Shown here in pieces: positions 32,197 through 40,454 of a stretch of 64,000 bases of DNA. Both the position numbers and the translations under genes were made by a program. The notes under the pieces were generated by a model that ran no database searches, was not told the origin of the DNA, and worked only from the letters and a program-made list of their open reading frames with translations. Source of the stretch: Raineyella antarctica (lineage in GTDB: Bacteria > Actinomycetota > Actinomycetes > Propionibacteriales > Propionibacteriaceae); contig NZ_FMYF01000012.1 of assembly GCF_900092135.1 (NCBI RefSeq), positions 1 through 64,000 of the forward strand, read 5' to 3'. Numbering within the stretch: the first letter of the stretch is position 1; each line of letters begins with the position of its first letter.

Positions 32197-33066
32197 GTGA
32201 CTGACCGCCCCACCCCGACCGACACCGCCGGCCAGCAACCCTTCGACCTGCCCGCCGACCTGGACGTACGGCTCGTCGTCGCGGACATGGACGGCACCCT
32301 GCTCGACGGCGCCGGCCGGATCCCCGACGGGCTGTGGCCGCTGCTGGACAGGATGCGGCAGCGGGGCATCGCGTTCGCCCCGGCCAGCGGCCGCCAGTAC
32401 GCGACCCTGCGGCGGATGTTCGACCGGGCGAGCGACGGGATGGTCTTCATCGCCGAGAACGGCTCCCTCGTGGTCCGCGACGGCGTCGAGGTGAGCTCGA
32501 CGCCCGTGGAACGGTCGTTCGCCGACGAGGCGATCCGGCTGGCCCGGGGCGTCGCGGACAGTGGACGCGACGTCGGCACGGTGCTCTGCGGCAAGCGATC
32601 GGCGTACGTCGAGCGCTCCGATGCGGCCTTCCTCGCCGAGGCGGAGCGGTACTACGCCGAACTGGCAGTGGTCGACGACCTGATGGAGCCCGACGACGAG
32701 GTGCTCAAGATTGCCGTCTTCGACTTCGAGGAGGCCAGCGACGTCGCCGCCGCGATGGCGCCGCTGCGCGCCACCCACCAGGTCGTCGTGTCAGGCCACC
32801 ACTGGGTCGACCTGATGGCGAGCGGGGTCGACAAGGGGCACGCGGTCCGCCAACTCCAGCAGGCGATGGGCATCGGGCCCGCCAACACGATGGTCTTCGG
32901 TGACTACCTGAACGACCTGCAGATGCTGGACGCCGCCGACCACTCGTACGCCATGGCGAACGCCCACCCCGAGGTACTGGCCCGGGCCCGGTACGTCGCC
33001 CCGTCGAACCAGGACCTGGGAGTGCTCACCGTGCTGTCCGCGCTGCTCGGCGGCGACCCGGAGTAG
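32197..33066 (+). CDS. HAD-superfamily hydrolase, Cof subfamily
   Basis: 289 residues. Motif I is Asp-Met-Asp-Gly-Thr-Leu-Leu (31-37), motif II the Ser in Pro-Ala-Ser-Gly-Arg near 66, and motif IV Gly-Asp-Tyr-Leu-Asn-Asp near 229. The C2B-type cap sits between them, as in YbiV/Cof phosphatases acting on sugar phosphates or flavin precursors. A GTG start at 32197 follows a clear AAGGAGA. It converges on the mannosyltransferase gene. The substrate is unknown. Confidence 0.9.
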   Translation: MTDRPTPTDTAGQQPFDLPADLDVRLVVADMDGTLLDGAGRIPDGLWPLLDRMRQRGIAFAPASGRQYATLRRMFDRASDGMVFIAENGSLVVRDGVEVSSTPVERSFADEAIRLARGVADSGRDVGTVLCGKRSAYVERSDAAFLAEAERYYAELAVVDDLMEPDDEVLKIAVFDFEEASDVAAAMAPLRATHQVVVSGHHWVDLMASGVDKGHAVRQLQQAMGIGPANTMVFGDYLNDLQMLDAADHSYAMANAHPEVLARARYVAPSNQDLGVLTVLSALLGGDPE

Positions 33067-33105
33067 TCGACCGCGCCGACTGGCGTACGCCCCCGTCCAG
33101 CACCC

Positions 33106-34230
33106 TCAGCTGGCCCACTGGCCGGTGCCGAACTTCCAGGCCCACCACACCATCGTGACGACCGAGCCGAGCGCGTACCCGCCGACCAGGAGGCGCCGGG
33201 TGAGGCGGCCCGACCGGGTGGCCGCAGGATGGGCGGCGACCTCGCCGAGGATCGACCAGGTCGGGAACCACAGCAGCACTGCGCGGTTGACCGACATCAG
33301 CCAGGGCGAGAGCGAGAACGCCAGCACCTGCACCCCGACCCAGCCGGCCTCCCCCCAGCGCCGGCGGCGCAGCATCCAGCCGGTGGTCAGCAGGCCGACG
33401 ACGAAGGACACCAGTTCGAAGCGGAACATCATCCCCCAGCCGTGCTGGTCGGCGTAGCCGCCGGGGCGTACGGCGTCCAGGGTCGCCCGGACCGCGTCCC
33501 ACGGCAGCGTGAACGTCCGCTGCCAGCCGGCCTCCTGCGCCGAGTACCAGGCGGTCCAGGACCCGGTCAGGGTCCACAGGTAGACGGCGTAGCCCCCGAT
33601 CACGGCGACCGGGAGGAGCAGCCAGGCCCCACGGACGAGCGCGGCCCGGACCCGTACGCCGAGGGCCCGGTCGCGCACCGGCGGCCAGGACAGGGCCAGC
33701 AGGGCGAGCGCGCCGACCAGGAACAGGCCGGAGACGCGCAGGGTGGAGGCCAGGGCGGCGAGCACCGCAGCCTGGGCCCACCGGTCGGCCCGGGCGCGCT
33801 CCCAGGCCCAGAACGCCGCCGCGCAGAACAGCGCCTCGGTGTAGCCGACGGCGGTGAAGATGGCGGTCGGCGCGAACAGCCAGGCGACCGCGGCCCCGGT
33901 CCCGGCGAGCCGGGCCAGCGCCCAGGCGGCCAGGGCAGAGCCGACCAGGGCCAGCAGCACCCCTGACCACACCGGCGCGAGACCGAGGACGGCCCCGGCC
34001 CGCATCAGCACCGGCAGTCCGGGGAAGAAGGCCATCTCCTGCGGATCGGGGGCATATCCCTGCGTCGCGATGGTGGCGAAGTGCTTGACGTCCCAGTTGC
34101 CCAACACGTCCGCCAGCCGCCACCCGTGCGACGCCGCGACGACCAGGGCGGTGGCCAGTAGGAGCAGGCGGCTCAGCGCCCAGGCCACCATGAGGGTGGT
34201 GGCCCGGGCGCTGGTCGGTCGGCTAGCCAC
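33106..34230 (-). CDS. PIG-V-like membrane mannosyltransferase
   Basis: 374 residues with about eight to ten hydrophobic helices. Trp-Asp-Val-Lys-His-Phe near 47-52, followed by Ile-Ala-Thr-Gln-Gly-Tyr and Phe-Phe-Pro-Gly-Leu-Pro, is the luminal or extracellular loop signature of PIG-V and other GT-C mannosyltransferases using polyprenyl-phosphate mannose. In actinomycetes such enzymes build phosphatidylinositol mannosides or lipoglycans. The GTG start overlaps the PBP stop by eight bases and lacks a ribosome site, so coupled translation is likely. A later start (34191) is possible. Confidence 0.8.
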   Translation of the reverse strand: MASRPTSARATTLMVAWALSRLLLLATALVVAASHGWRLADVLGNWDVKHFATIATQGYAPDPQEMAFFPGLPVLMRAGAVLGLAPVWSGVLLALVGSALAAWALARLAGTGAAVAWLFAPTAIFTAVGYTEALFCAAAFWAWERARADRWAQAAVLAALASTLRVSGLFLVGALALLALSWPPVRDRALGVRVRAALVRGAWLLLPVAVIGGYAVYLWTLTGSWTAWYSAQEAGWQRTFTLPWDAVRATLDAVRPGGYADQHGWGMMFRFELVSFVVGLLTTGWMLRRRRWGEAGWVGVQVLAFSLSPWLMSVNRAVLLWFPTWSILGEVAAHPAATRSGRLTRRLLVGGYALGSVVTMVWWAWKFGTGQWAS

Positions 34231-36532
34231 CAGCGACGGGGACCGGGGTCTTCGTTGCCGTCTTGCCGGAGTTGCCCGTGACCCTGTTGGGCCCAGTGGT
34301 CGCGGCCTGGGTCGGCTGGGTGGTGGCGGGGGCCTGGGTCGGCTGGGTGGTGGCGGGGGCCTGGGTCGGCTGGTCGGTCGCCGGGGCCTGGGTCGGCGCC
34401 TGCGTGGTCGGCGCCTGCGTGGTCGGTGCCTGGGTCGGTGCCTGGGTCGTCGGCGCCTGCGTGGCGGGGGCCTGGGTCGGCGCCTGCGTGGCCTGGATGG
34501 CCGGGCCCTGCGTGGTGGGGGCCTGCGGTACCGACGTGCCGACGCGCTTGCTCTTCAGGTTCGCCGGCTGGTCGAACTTCAGCACCGGTTGGCCCTTCGT
34601 GGCGACCTGCATGTAGTCCAGCCAGGTCATGGCCGGGTAGCCGGCACCGAAGAAGGTCGGGGTGCCCGGCTGGCGGTACGGATCGAGGTCGGAGTGGCCG
34701 TCGTCGCCGGCGACGTACATGACGGCGGTGGAGACCTGCTTGGTGTAGGCGACGAACCAGGCGGAGGCGATGGTGGTGCCGACGCCGGCGGTTCCGGTCT
34801 TGCCGGCGACCGGACGGCCCAGGGCCGAGGCCCGGGCTCCGGTGCCCTGGTTCACCACGGACTCCAGCGCGTACGTGGTGTCGGCGGCGACGGGCTGGTC
34901 GATCGTCTGCTCGCCCTTGGCCGGGGCCTGGTACAGCACGTTGCCGTCGCTGTCCTTGACCTCGCGGATGACGTGCACCTTGTTGCGCTTGCCGCCGTTG
35001 GCGAGGGTGGCGTACGAGTTGGCCATGTCGACCGGGCTCACCTCGGCGATGCCGAGCACGACACGGTTGTACGGGTCCCAGCCGCCGGCGGTGGGGGCGC
35101 CGGCGTCATTGGCGGCTTGCATGACCTTCTTCGGGCCGTTCTCCATCTGCGAAACCATGTCGACGAACGCGGTGTTGATGGATTCGGCGGTCGCCTTGAG
35201 CAGCGTGACCGGCCCGTACTGCATGCTGAACTCGTTGCGGATCGTCTCCGTCTCACCGGCGGGGGTGAAGGTGTTGCCGCGGAAGATGGAGTTCAACGAG
35301 AAGCCGTCCCGCAGTCCGGCGATGACGCCGAAGGCCTTGAACGTGGAGCCCGTCATCCGGGACGTGGTGGCCCAGTTGCGGGAGTTCTTCACGAAGTTGT
35401 CACCGCCGTACACGGCGATCAACTCACCGCTCGCCGTGTCGACCGAGGCGATCGCCGCGTGGACGTTGCCACCCGCGGCGCCGCGCGACTTCGCGGAGGC
35501 TTCCGCCTGCTTCTGGTAGGTCTGCGAGGCCTTCACCGCGGCCGCCTGGGCAGCGGCGTCGAAGGTGGTGGTGACCCGTAGGCCACCGCCGTTGATCTGG
35601 GCGTCGGTGAAGCCGAGGGAGGTGAGCTCCTGCTCGGCCATGTTCACCAGGAAGCCCTTCGGGCCCTCGTAGCGGGGGTTGATCGGGATCTTCGGCAGGG
35701 CCGGCATCTTGCCCTTGTACTGGTCGTACTGGGCCTGGGTGATCGACTTCTCCTGCAGCATGCCGGACAGCACGTACTCGTAGCGCGCCTGCAGCCGGCC
35801 CATGTTGGACTCGTCGACACTCGGGTCCATGATGCTCGGGTTCTGCACGACCGAGGCGAGGATCGCCGACTCCGGCACGGTCAGGTCCTTGGCGTCCTTG
35901 CCGTACCAGGTCTGCGCGGCGGCCTGGACGCCGTACGATCCGCGGCCGAAGTAGACCGTGTTGAGGTAGTTGGTGAGGATCTGGTCCTTGGACTGCTGGT
36001 TGCTCAGCTTCAGCGCCAGGACGACCTCGTTGATCTTGCGCTTCAGGGTGCGCTGCGGTGTCAGGTACATCAGCTTGATGTACTGCTGGGTGATCGTCGA
36101 GCCACCCTGGACATCGCCACCGCCGAGGATGGCGAACAGGGCACGGGTCATGCCCATCGGGGAGATGCCCGGATTGGTGTAGAACGTCCGGTCCTCCGCC
36201 GCCACCACGGCATCCTTCATCCCCTGCGGCATCTGGTCGGGCGGCAGGGTCGTACGGTTCTGGATCGCCAGGTCGGCGAGCTGGGTCGTACCGTCCCCGT
36301 AGTAGATGTTGGTGGTGTTCGTCTGGAAGTCCGCGTTCGGGTCGGGGACGCTCGTGGTGGCATACATCCCGGCGAACGCGACGCCACCTACCAGGACGAC
36401 CGCGAGCACCACGGCGACCAGGCCGGCGATGATCTTCTGCCAGAGCGCGAGCGCGCGCCACCTCCGCGCGAGCGGTGACCCACTCTTCGTGCCGTGGGCA
36501 GGTCGCCCGGGGCGCCTGGTCGTGTCAGCCAT
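34223..36532 (-). CDS. Class A penicillin-binding protein (glycosyltransferase/transpeptidase)
   Basis: 769 residues. It has a cytoplasmic tail, one membrane helix (34-56) and a GT51 domain with catalytic Glu113 in Ala-Glu-Asp-Arg and Gly-Gly-Ser-Thr-Ile-Thr-Gln-Gln at 143-150. The transpeptidase motifs are Ser396-Thr-Phe-Lys399, Ser451-Ile-Asn453 and Lys578-Thr-Gly580. It polymerises and crosslinks peptidoglycan outside the membrane. The tail from 668 is a Thr-Gln-Ala-Pro repeat of about 75 residues, probably a flexible wall-spanning linker. Promoter and 36533-36851 spacer lie upstream. Confidence 0.93.
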   Translation of the reverse strand: MADTTRRPGRPAHGTKSGSPLARRWRALALWQKIIAGLVAVVLAVVLVGGVAFAGMYATTSVPDPNADFQTNTTNIYYGDGTTQLADLAIQNRTTLPPDQMPQGMKDAVVAAEDRTFYTNPGISPMGMTRALFAILGGGDVQGGSTITQQYIKLMYLTPQRTLKRKINEVVLALKLSNQQSKDQILTNYLNTVYFGRGSYGVQAAAQTWYGKDAKDLTVPESAILASVVQNPSIMDPSVDESNMGRLQARYEYVLSGMLQEKSITQAQYDQYKGKMPALPKIPINPRYEGPKGFLVNMAEQELTSLGFTDAQINGGGLRVTTTFDAAAQAAAVKASQTYQKQAEASAKSRGAAGGNVHAAIASVDTASGELIAVYGGDNFVKNSRNWATTSRMTGSTFKAFGVIAGLRDGFSLNSIFRGNTFTPAGETETIRNEFSMQYGPVTLLKATAESINTAFVDMVSQMENGPKKVMQAANDAGAPTAGGWDPYNRVVLGIAEVSPVDMANSYATLANGGKRNKVHVIREVKDSDGNVLYQAPAKGEQTIDQPVAADTTYALESVVNQGTGARASALGRPVAGKTGTAGVGTTIASAWFVAYTKQVSTAVMYVAGDDGHSDLDPYRQPGTPTFFGAGYPAMTWLDYMQVATKGQPVLKFDQPANLKSKRVGTSVPQAPTTQGPAIQATQAPTQAPATQAPTTQAPTQAPTTQAPTTQAPTQAPATDQPTQAPATTQPTQAPATTQPTQAATTGPNRVTGNSGKTATKTPVPVAGG
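34297..34531. repeat. Repetitive DNA encoding the TQAP tail of the PBP
   Basis: Irregular repeats of 12 to 24 bp encode Thr-Gln-Ala-Pro units. The GC content and repetition make it prone to slippage, so tail length may vary between strains. Confidence 0.8.
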
Positions 36533-36851
36533 ACGTGTCCTCGACTGTCAGCTGCCCGAGCCTGGCCATCGTGGCAGCACCCTCGGGCAGGACGGATCTG
36601 TCCTCTGTGGTCACGTCCCGGGCGGACACCGACCGTACGCCCCGGGCGAGCCGCTGCGTACGTTCCGGGCCCCACCCGCAGACCACACAACGACCAGAAT
36701 AGGTCCGCACCCCTATATCATCCGAACCGCCGATCCATGACCGGCGTCACCCTTCGGCCCGGAGCACCCCGAACTGGGGTGCGGTGGGCCGCCGACTTGG
36801 GCGGCGCGGCCCGGTCCACTATGATGGTCGTTCGTGCGTACGTCGCACATC
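36533..36851. other. Intergenic region between the PBP gene and tRNA-Ala
   Basis: A 319-bp gap holding the PBP promoter on the minus strand and the tRNA promoter at 36797-36825 on the plus strand. An A+T-richer patch near 36690-36725 may belong to the PBP promoter. No coding sequence with family similarity is seen. Confidence 0.4.
36797..36825 (+). promoter_or_regulatory. Promoter of tRNA-Ala
   Basis: TTGGGC (36797-36802), a 17-bp spacer and TATGAT (36820-36825) form a sigma-A-like promoter. Transcription would start about 20 bp before the tRNA. Confidence 0.55.
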
Positions 36852-36924
36852 GGGGCATTAACTCAATTGGTAGAGTGCCACCTTTGCAAGGTGGAAGTTA
36901 GGGGTTCGAGTCCCCTATGCTCCA
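36852..36924 (+). tRNA. tRNA-Ala (anticodon TGC)
   Basis: A 73-base cloverleaf. The acceptor stem GGGGCAT/ATGCTCC includes the G3-U70 wobble that identifies alanine tRNA. Anticodon stem CCACC/GGTGG encloses the loop TTTGCAA with anticodon TGC at 36885-36887. The T arm AGGGG-TTCGAGT-CCCCT is standard. The D stem ACTC/GAGT is unusual in starting with A10-T25. The discriminator is A, and CCA is not encoded, so CCA is added enzymatically. Confidence 0.96.
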
Positions 36925-37248
36925 CTTCTTCAGGGGGCTGTTGCGCCTGCCCCTACGCTGGGGAGTCCTCTGCTGTGCCAGCCCTCGTCGCATCGCATCT
37001 GGTTGGAACGTTTCTCGTCCCCCGCGCGTCGAGTCCACGCCCCAGCGCTTCGACCTCTTTGGTGGTCGCCCTCGCGGAGGCCCAACTCTCCGGCGCTGCG
37101 TACATCCGGATCTGAGCCGTCCCGTCAGGCCGGCTCTGCGCTCTCCGCCGCCGTACCGGACGCACGTGTGACGTGCGATGGCAGGACACCTGCTGAAGGT
37201 TCTGAGGAGCAGCAAGCAGCGGTACGAACCGATCCCGGAGCCGAGGCC

Positions 37249-37278
37249 TTGCCCACAGCTGCCTAGGGGGACTAGGTT
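37249..37278 (+). promoter_or_regulatory. Possible promoter of the secreted GH-like gene
   Basis: TTGCCC (37249-37254), 18-bp spacer, TAGGTT (37273-37278). The start of transcription would fall near the 20-bp palindrome at 37288. Confidence 0.4.
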
Positions 37279-37287
37279 GCCGCTCGC

Positions 37288-37307
37288 ACGTACGCGCACG
37301 CGTACGT
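37288..37307. repeat. 20-bp palindrome in the 5' leader of the secreted GH-like gene
   Basis: ACGTACGCG (37288-37296) pairs with CGCGTACGT (37299-37307) around a two-base centre. It lies just after the predicted transcription start, so it could be an operator or a 5'-UTR stem. It contains two copies of the over-represented GTACG core. Confidence 0.5.
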
Positions 37308-37333
37308 CCAGGTTTCGTTCGAAGGCCGAGCCC

Positions 37334-38224
37334 ATGTCCCTGTCCTCCACCCGATCGCTCGTCGTTGCCCTGGTGGCGGTCGTCGCCAGCCTCGCGACAG
37401 GTCTCGCGCCGGCCTACGCCGCGCCGAAGAACGGGGGCGGCGGCACCGGTACGACCAGCACAGCGGTCGGCAACGACGTGTCCTACCCCAACTGCACCGG
37501 TGGGCTGCCGAACGGCCAGGCCTTCGGCATCGTCGGGGTCAACGACGGCCTCGCGAACAACACCAACCCCTGCCTGGGCACCGAACTGGACTGGGCTGCC
37601 ACTTCCACCAGCGCGACCACGCAGCCGAAGGTCGCCCTCTACGTCAACACCGGCAATCCCAGCGGCGTGTCGGGTATCGCATGGTGGCCGAACTCGAACA
37701 CCTTCTACGACCTGAAAGGGTCCGAGAGCAACACCCTGGTCGACGGGGCCGTCCGGGTAGACGTCCCCGTGCCCTCGTACGGCGCCTGTTCCGCCACCAA
37801 CGATGCGGGCTGTGCGTACGTCTACGGCTGGGCCAAGGCCTATGACGACCTGAATTACCGCGGCGTCCCGGACGCGAACAAGAGCGGGATGTGGTGGCTG
37901 GACGTCGAGACCGCCAACAGCTGGGAGTCCGGTTCGACGGCGGCTTTGGCGGCCAACCAGGCCGACCTCGAAGCCATGGCCGCCTACTTCAAGAGCGCCG
38001 GAGCACAGGTGGGCATCTACTCCACCAGCTACCAGTGGGGCGTGATCACCGGCGGCAAGACACCCTCGACCAGCTCCCTGGCCGGGCTGCCGAACTGGAT
38101 CCCCGGGGCCCGCACGCTGAAGGGCGCCCAGAGCAACTGCGCGCTGTCGCCCTTCACCCCGGACAGCAAGGTCACGCTCACCCAGTACACCAGCTCCTTC
38201 GACTACGACTACTCCTGCGTCTAG
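37334..38224 (+). CDS. Secreted glycoside-hydrolase-like (GH25/DUF1906-type) protein
   Basis: 296 residues. A Sec signal peptide (about 1-31) ends in Ala-Tyr-Ala-Ala-Pro. A Gly-rich linker follows, then a TIM-barrel-like domain with Val-Gly-Asn-Asp-Val-Ser-Tyr-Pro-Asn near 46, Trp-Trp-Leu-Asp-Val-Glu near 194-199 and Gly-Ile-Tyr-Ser-Thr near 230. Asp and Glu in Leu-Asp-Val-Glu are placed like catalytic acids of GH25 lysozymes. A role in wall turnover is inferred. The family assignment is uncertain. ATG at 37334 gives the clean signal peptide, with GAAGG eight bases upstream. Confidence 0.65.
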   Translation: MSLSSTRSLVVALVAVVASLATGLAPAYAAPKNGGGGTGTTSTAVGNDVSYPNCTGGLPNGQAFGIVGVNDGLANNTNPCLGTELDWAATSTSATTQPKVALYVNTGNPSGVSGIAWWPNSNTFYDLKGSESNTLVDGAVRVDVPVPSYGACSATNDAGCAYVYGWAKAYDDLNYRGVPDANKSGMWWLDVETANSWESGSTAALAANQADLEAMAAYFKSAGAQVGIYSTSYQWGVITGGKTPSTSSLAGLPNWIPGARTLKGAQSNCALSPFTPDSKVTLTQYTSSFDYDYSCV

Positions 38225-38326
38225 TTGACCTCGGCCGCCAGGTCGGTGACAGACTTCCGATCGGCGGTCGTCGGGCCGACCTACGCTGGAGGCACCGTAC
38301 GGTTCCACCAGCAGGAGGCTGCGACG

Positions 38327-39466
38327 ATGGGCGGAGAGATACGAGTCGGCCGGATCGCCGGGATCGACATCAAGCTGCACTGGAGCCTGCTGGTCATCTT
38401 CGCGCTGATCACCTGGAGTCTGGCCACCGGCGGATTCTCCGGGGTCCAGAGCTCCGGCACTACCGCTGAGTGGGTGGCGGCGCTGATTGCGTCCGTCCTG
38501 TTCTTCGGTGCCCTGCTGGCGCACGAGATCGGCCATGCCCTGGTCGCCCGGCGCAAGGGCCTGGAGATCCAGGACATCACGCTGTGGGTCTTCGGTGGCG
38601 TGTCGCGGCTGAAGGGCGAGGCCCACACCGCGGCCGACGAGTTCCGGATCGCCGTGGTCGGACCCGTGGTCAGCTTCGGGGCGGCTGCCATCTTCGCCGG
38701 GCTGGCGTTCGTGCTGGGTGCGCTCGGCGCACCGGCGCTGGCGGTCGCCGTGCCGACCTGGCTGGCGCTGATCAACGTGGTCCTGGCCGTCTTCAACATG
38801 CTGCCCGCCTTCCCGCTCGACGGCGGGCGCGTGCTGCGCGCGTGGCTGTGGAAGCGCCGCGGTGACCGGACCGCGGCGACCAGGACAGCCGCTGCCGTGG
38901 GGCGCGCCTTCGGCTTCGTCCTGATCGGTGTGGGCGTCTTCTGGTTCATGACGGGGAACACGATCAATGGGCTGTGGTTCGTGGTCCTGGGCTGGTTCCT
39001 GTTCGGCGCGGCCCGGGCCGAGGAGTCGCAGTCCCAGCTGTCGCGGGCGCTGCATGACGTCCGCGTACGCCACGTGATGACCCCGCAGCCGGCCGTGCTC
39101 CCCGCCTCGATGGGGGTGACGGACTACATCGACCATGCGATGGCATCCCGGTTCACCTCCTTCCCCGTGGTCGACCCCACCGGGAGGGTGGTCGGGCTGG
39201 TGACGATGCGCCGGGTCCGCGCGGCCATGGCCCGGGGTGAGGAGGGCTCCACGCTGGCGCACGTCGCGCTGCCGATCGAACAGGTGCCGGTGCTCTCCCC
39301 CGAGGACAGTGCGACCAGCCTGCTGGAGAAGCTGCAGGGCGCCCCCGACGGGCGCGCGCTGGTGTTCGACCGCGGTGCCCTGGTCGGGATCGTCTGCCCG
39401 ACCGACCTGCAACGGATGCTGGAGCTCACCACGCTGCGCTCCGACACCGGAGGGCGGCGTACGTAG
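38327..39466 (+). CDS. Site-2 protease family (M50) metallopeptidase with tandem CBS domains
   Basis: 379 residues. Membrane helices flank the zinc motif His-Glu-Ile-Gly-His (His-Glu-x-x-His, near 66-70) and the second motif Asn-Met-Leu-Pro-Ala-Phe-Pro-Leu-Asp-Gly-Gly near 158-168. Two CBS domains follow from about 240 to 370, which usually sense adenine nucleotides. It cleaves membrane-embedded substrates. The ATG at 38327 has AGGAGG eight bases upstream. Its 3' end lies three bases from the convergent M23 gene. Confidence 0.9.
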   Translation: MGGEIRVGRIAGIDIKLHWSLLVIFALITWSLATGGFSGVQSSGTTAEWVAALIASVLFFGALLAHEIGHALVARRKGLEIQDITLWVFGGVSRLKGEAHTAADEFRIAVVGPVVSFGAAAIFAGLAFVLGALGAPALAVAVPTWLALINVVLAVFNMLPAFPLDGGRVLRAWLWKRRGDRTAATRTAAAVGRAFGFVLIGVGVFWFMTGNTINGLWFVVLGWFLFGAARAEESQSQLSRALHDVRVRHVMTPQPAVLPASMGVTDYIDHAMASRFTSFPVVDPTGRVVGLVTMRRVRAAMARGEEGSTLAHVALPIEQVPVLSPEDSATSLLEKLQGAPDGRALVFDRGALVGIVCPTDLQRMLELTTLRSDTGGRRT

Positions 39467-39469
39467 CCC

Positions 39470-40135
39470 TCAGACCACCACGATCTCCGATTCCCGCGGC
39501 ATCTCGGGAGTCCCGGTGGACGGGGACCGGAAGGCGATCGGCAGGCCCCGGGTACGTTCCCAGTCGGTGGAGTCGGTGACCTGGACGTGTACGTGCGGTT
39601 GGGTGCTGTTGCCCGAGTTCCCGCAGGTGCCGACCTGGTCGCCGACGCGTACACGGTCACCGGGGCGGACCTGCACCGAACCGGCGCGCAAGTGGGCCAG
39701 CAGCACGTACGGGCCGTCCGGCGCCACGGCGATGACGACGTGGTTGCCGGCCAGGCCGGCCGGTCCCCCACGGGCCCGCCCGGCCTGCGTGAGCAGGTAC
39801 GGGACCAGGGCGAACGGGGATCGACGGGCCTCGTGGTCGGGCTCGCCGTCGTGGACCGCGACGACCACCCCCTCGACCGGCGCAAGGATCGGCGCGCCGA
39901 AGCCGACGAAGCCCTCCGGCGGTTCGGTGGCCAGGACCGAGCGCCAGCTCCGTGGCGCCGAGCGTCCGTTCGGACCGACCAGGATGAAGTCGATGGCGTA
40001 GGTGGTCCCCATCAAGTGGGTGCCGTGGCTGGGGACTCGGCGCGCGGGACTGTTCCGGGCCAGCCAGGTGCCGCGGAACGGGTAGTCGATGAGCAGCGGT
40101 TCCTGGGCGCCGGTGGGGCCCGTCGACTCCTGCAT
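39470..40135 (-). CDS. M23-family (LytM) metallopeptidase, cytoplasmic or unexported form
   Basis: 221 residues. Zinc ligands appear in Ser-His-Gly-Thr-His-Leu-Met-Gly-Thr-Thr-Tyr-Ala-Ile-Asp (near 36-49) and His-Val-His-Val (near 182-185), as in lysostaphin-type peptidases. No signal peptide or membrane helix is visible, which is odd for a wall hydrolase. Export by another route or a different substrate is possible. ATG at 40135 is the only reasonable start. Confidence 0.8.
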   Translation of the reverse strand: MQESTGPTGAQEPLLIDYPFRGTWLARNSPARRVPSHGTHLMGTTYAIDFILVGPNGRSAPRSWRSVLATEPPEGFVGFGAPILAPVEGVVVAVHDGEPDHEARRSPFALVPYLLTQAGRARGGPAGLAGNHVVIAVAPDGPYVLLAHLRAGSVQVRPGDRVRVGDQVGTCGNSGNSTQPHVHVQVTDSTDWERTRGLPIAFRSPSTGTPEMPRESEIVVV

Positions 40136-40454
40136 GGCTTCACCGTAGGGCGGGTCCGGGTCGCCGACCGCTCGCGAGCCCTCGATACGCCTTTCTACCA
40201 GGGAAGCTAGAACCTTCTATGGGAAGCAATCGGCGGCGTCACTGCTGTGCGAGTCCACAGAAAGATCACTTCGGATCCATCAATATGCCTAGCGCCACGT
40301 CCCGTGGCGTGCGAATCTGGCCGTGTCCGGATTCCGCCCAGCACCTGCGACTGGCGTATGACCTGGCGCGCATCTCACCTACACGAAATGACGCAAGCCC
40401 CACCGGGTTTGCACCTGTCCGACCTCCGGTATCCCTTCCAAAGGACGTGTTTCG
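40136..40454. other. Intergenic region between the M23 and SGNH genes
   Basis: A 319-bp divergent promoter region with locally lower G+C than its surroundings. It holds the direct repeat at 40193-40227 and the AAAGGA ribosome site of the SGNH gene. No gene was recognised. Confidence 0.4.
40193..40227. repeat. Direct repeat TTCTA-N2-3-GGGAAGC, 22-bp period
   Basis: Copies at 40193-40207 and 40215-40227 lie two helical turns apart in the gap between the M23 and SGNH genes. A dimeric activator could bind such spaced repeats. No other evidence supports this. Confidence 0.35.

Larger units (their letters stand above)
36925..37333. other. Intergenic region after tRNA-Ala
   Basis: A 409-bp gap. 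Frames here lack recognisable domains. It contains the promoter at 37249-37278 and the palindrome at 37288-37307 before the secreted protein. No terminator with a strong stem is visible directly after the tRNA. Confidence 0.4.

Noticed and set aside
34297-34531. CRISPR-like periodic DNA in the PBP gene
   Set aside because: The units are short, irregular and in frame with the Thr-Gln-Ala-Pro tail. No unique spacers are present.
36953-39412. An 819-codon minus-strand open frame
   Set aside because: It lies antisense to the secreted GH-like gene and the site-2 protease and has no domain. It is a shadow of the opposite strand.
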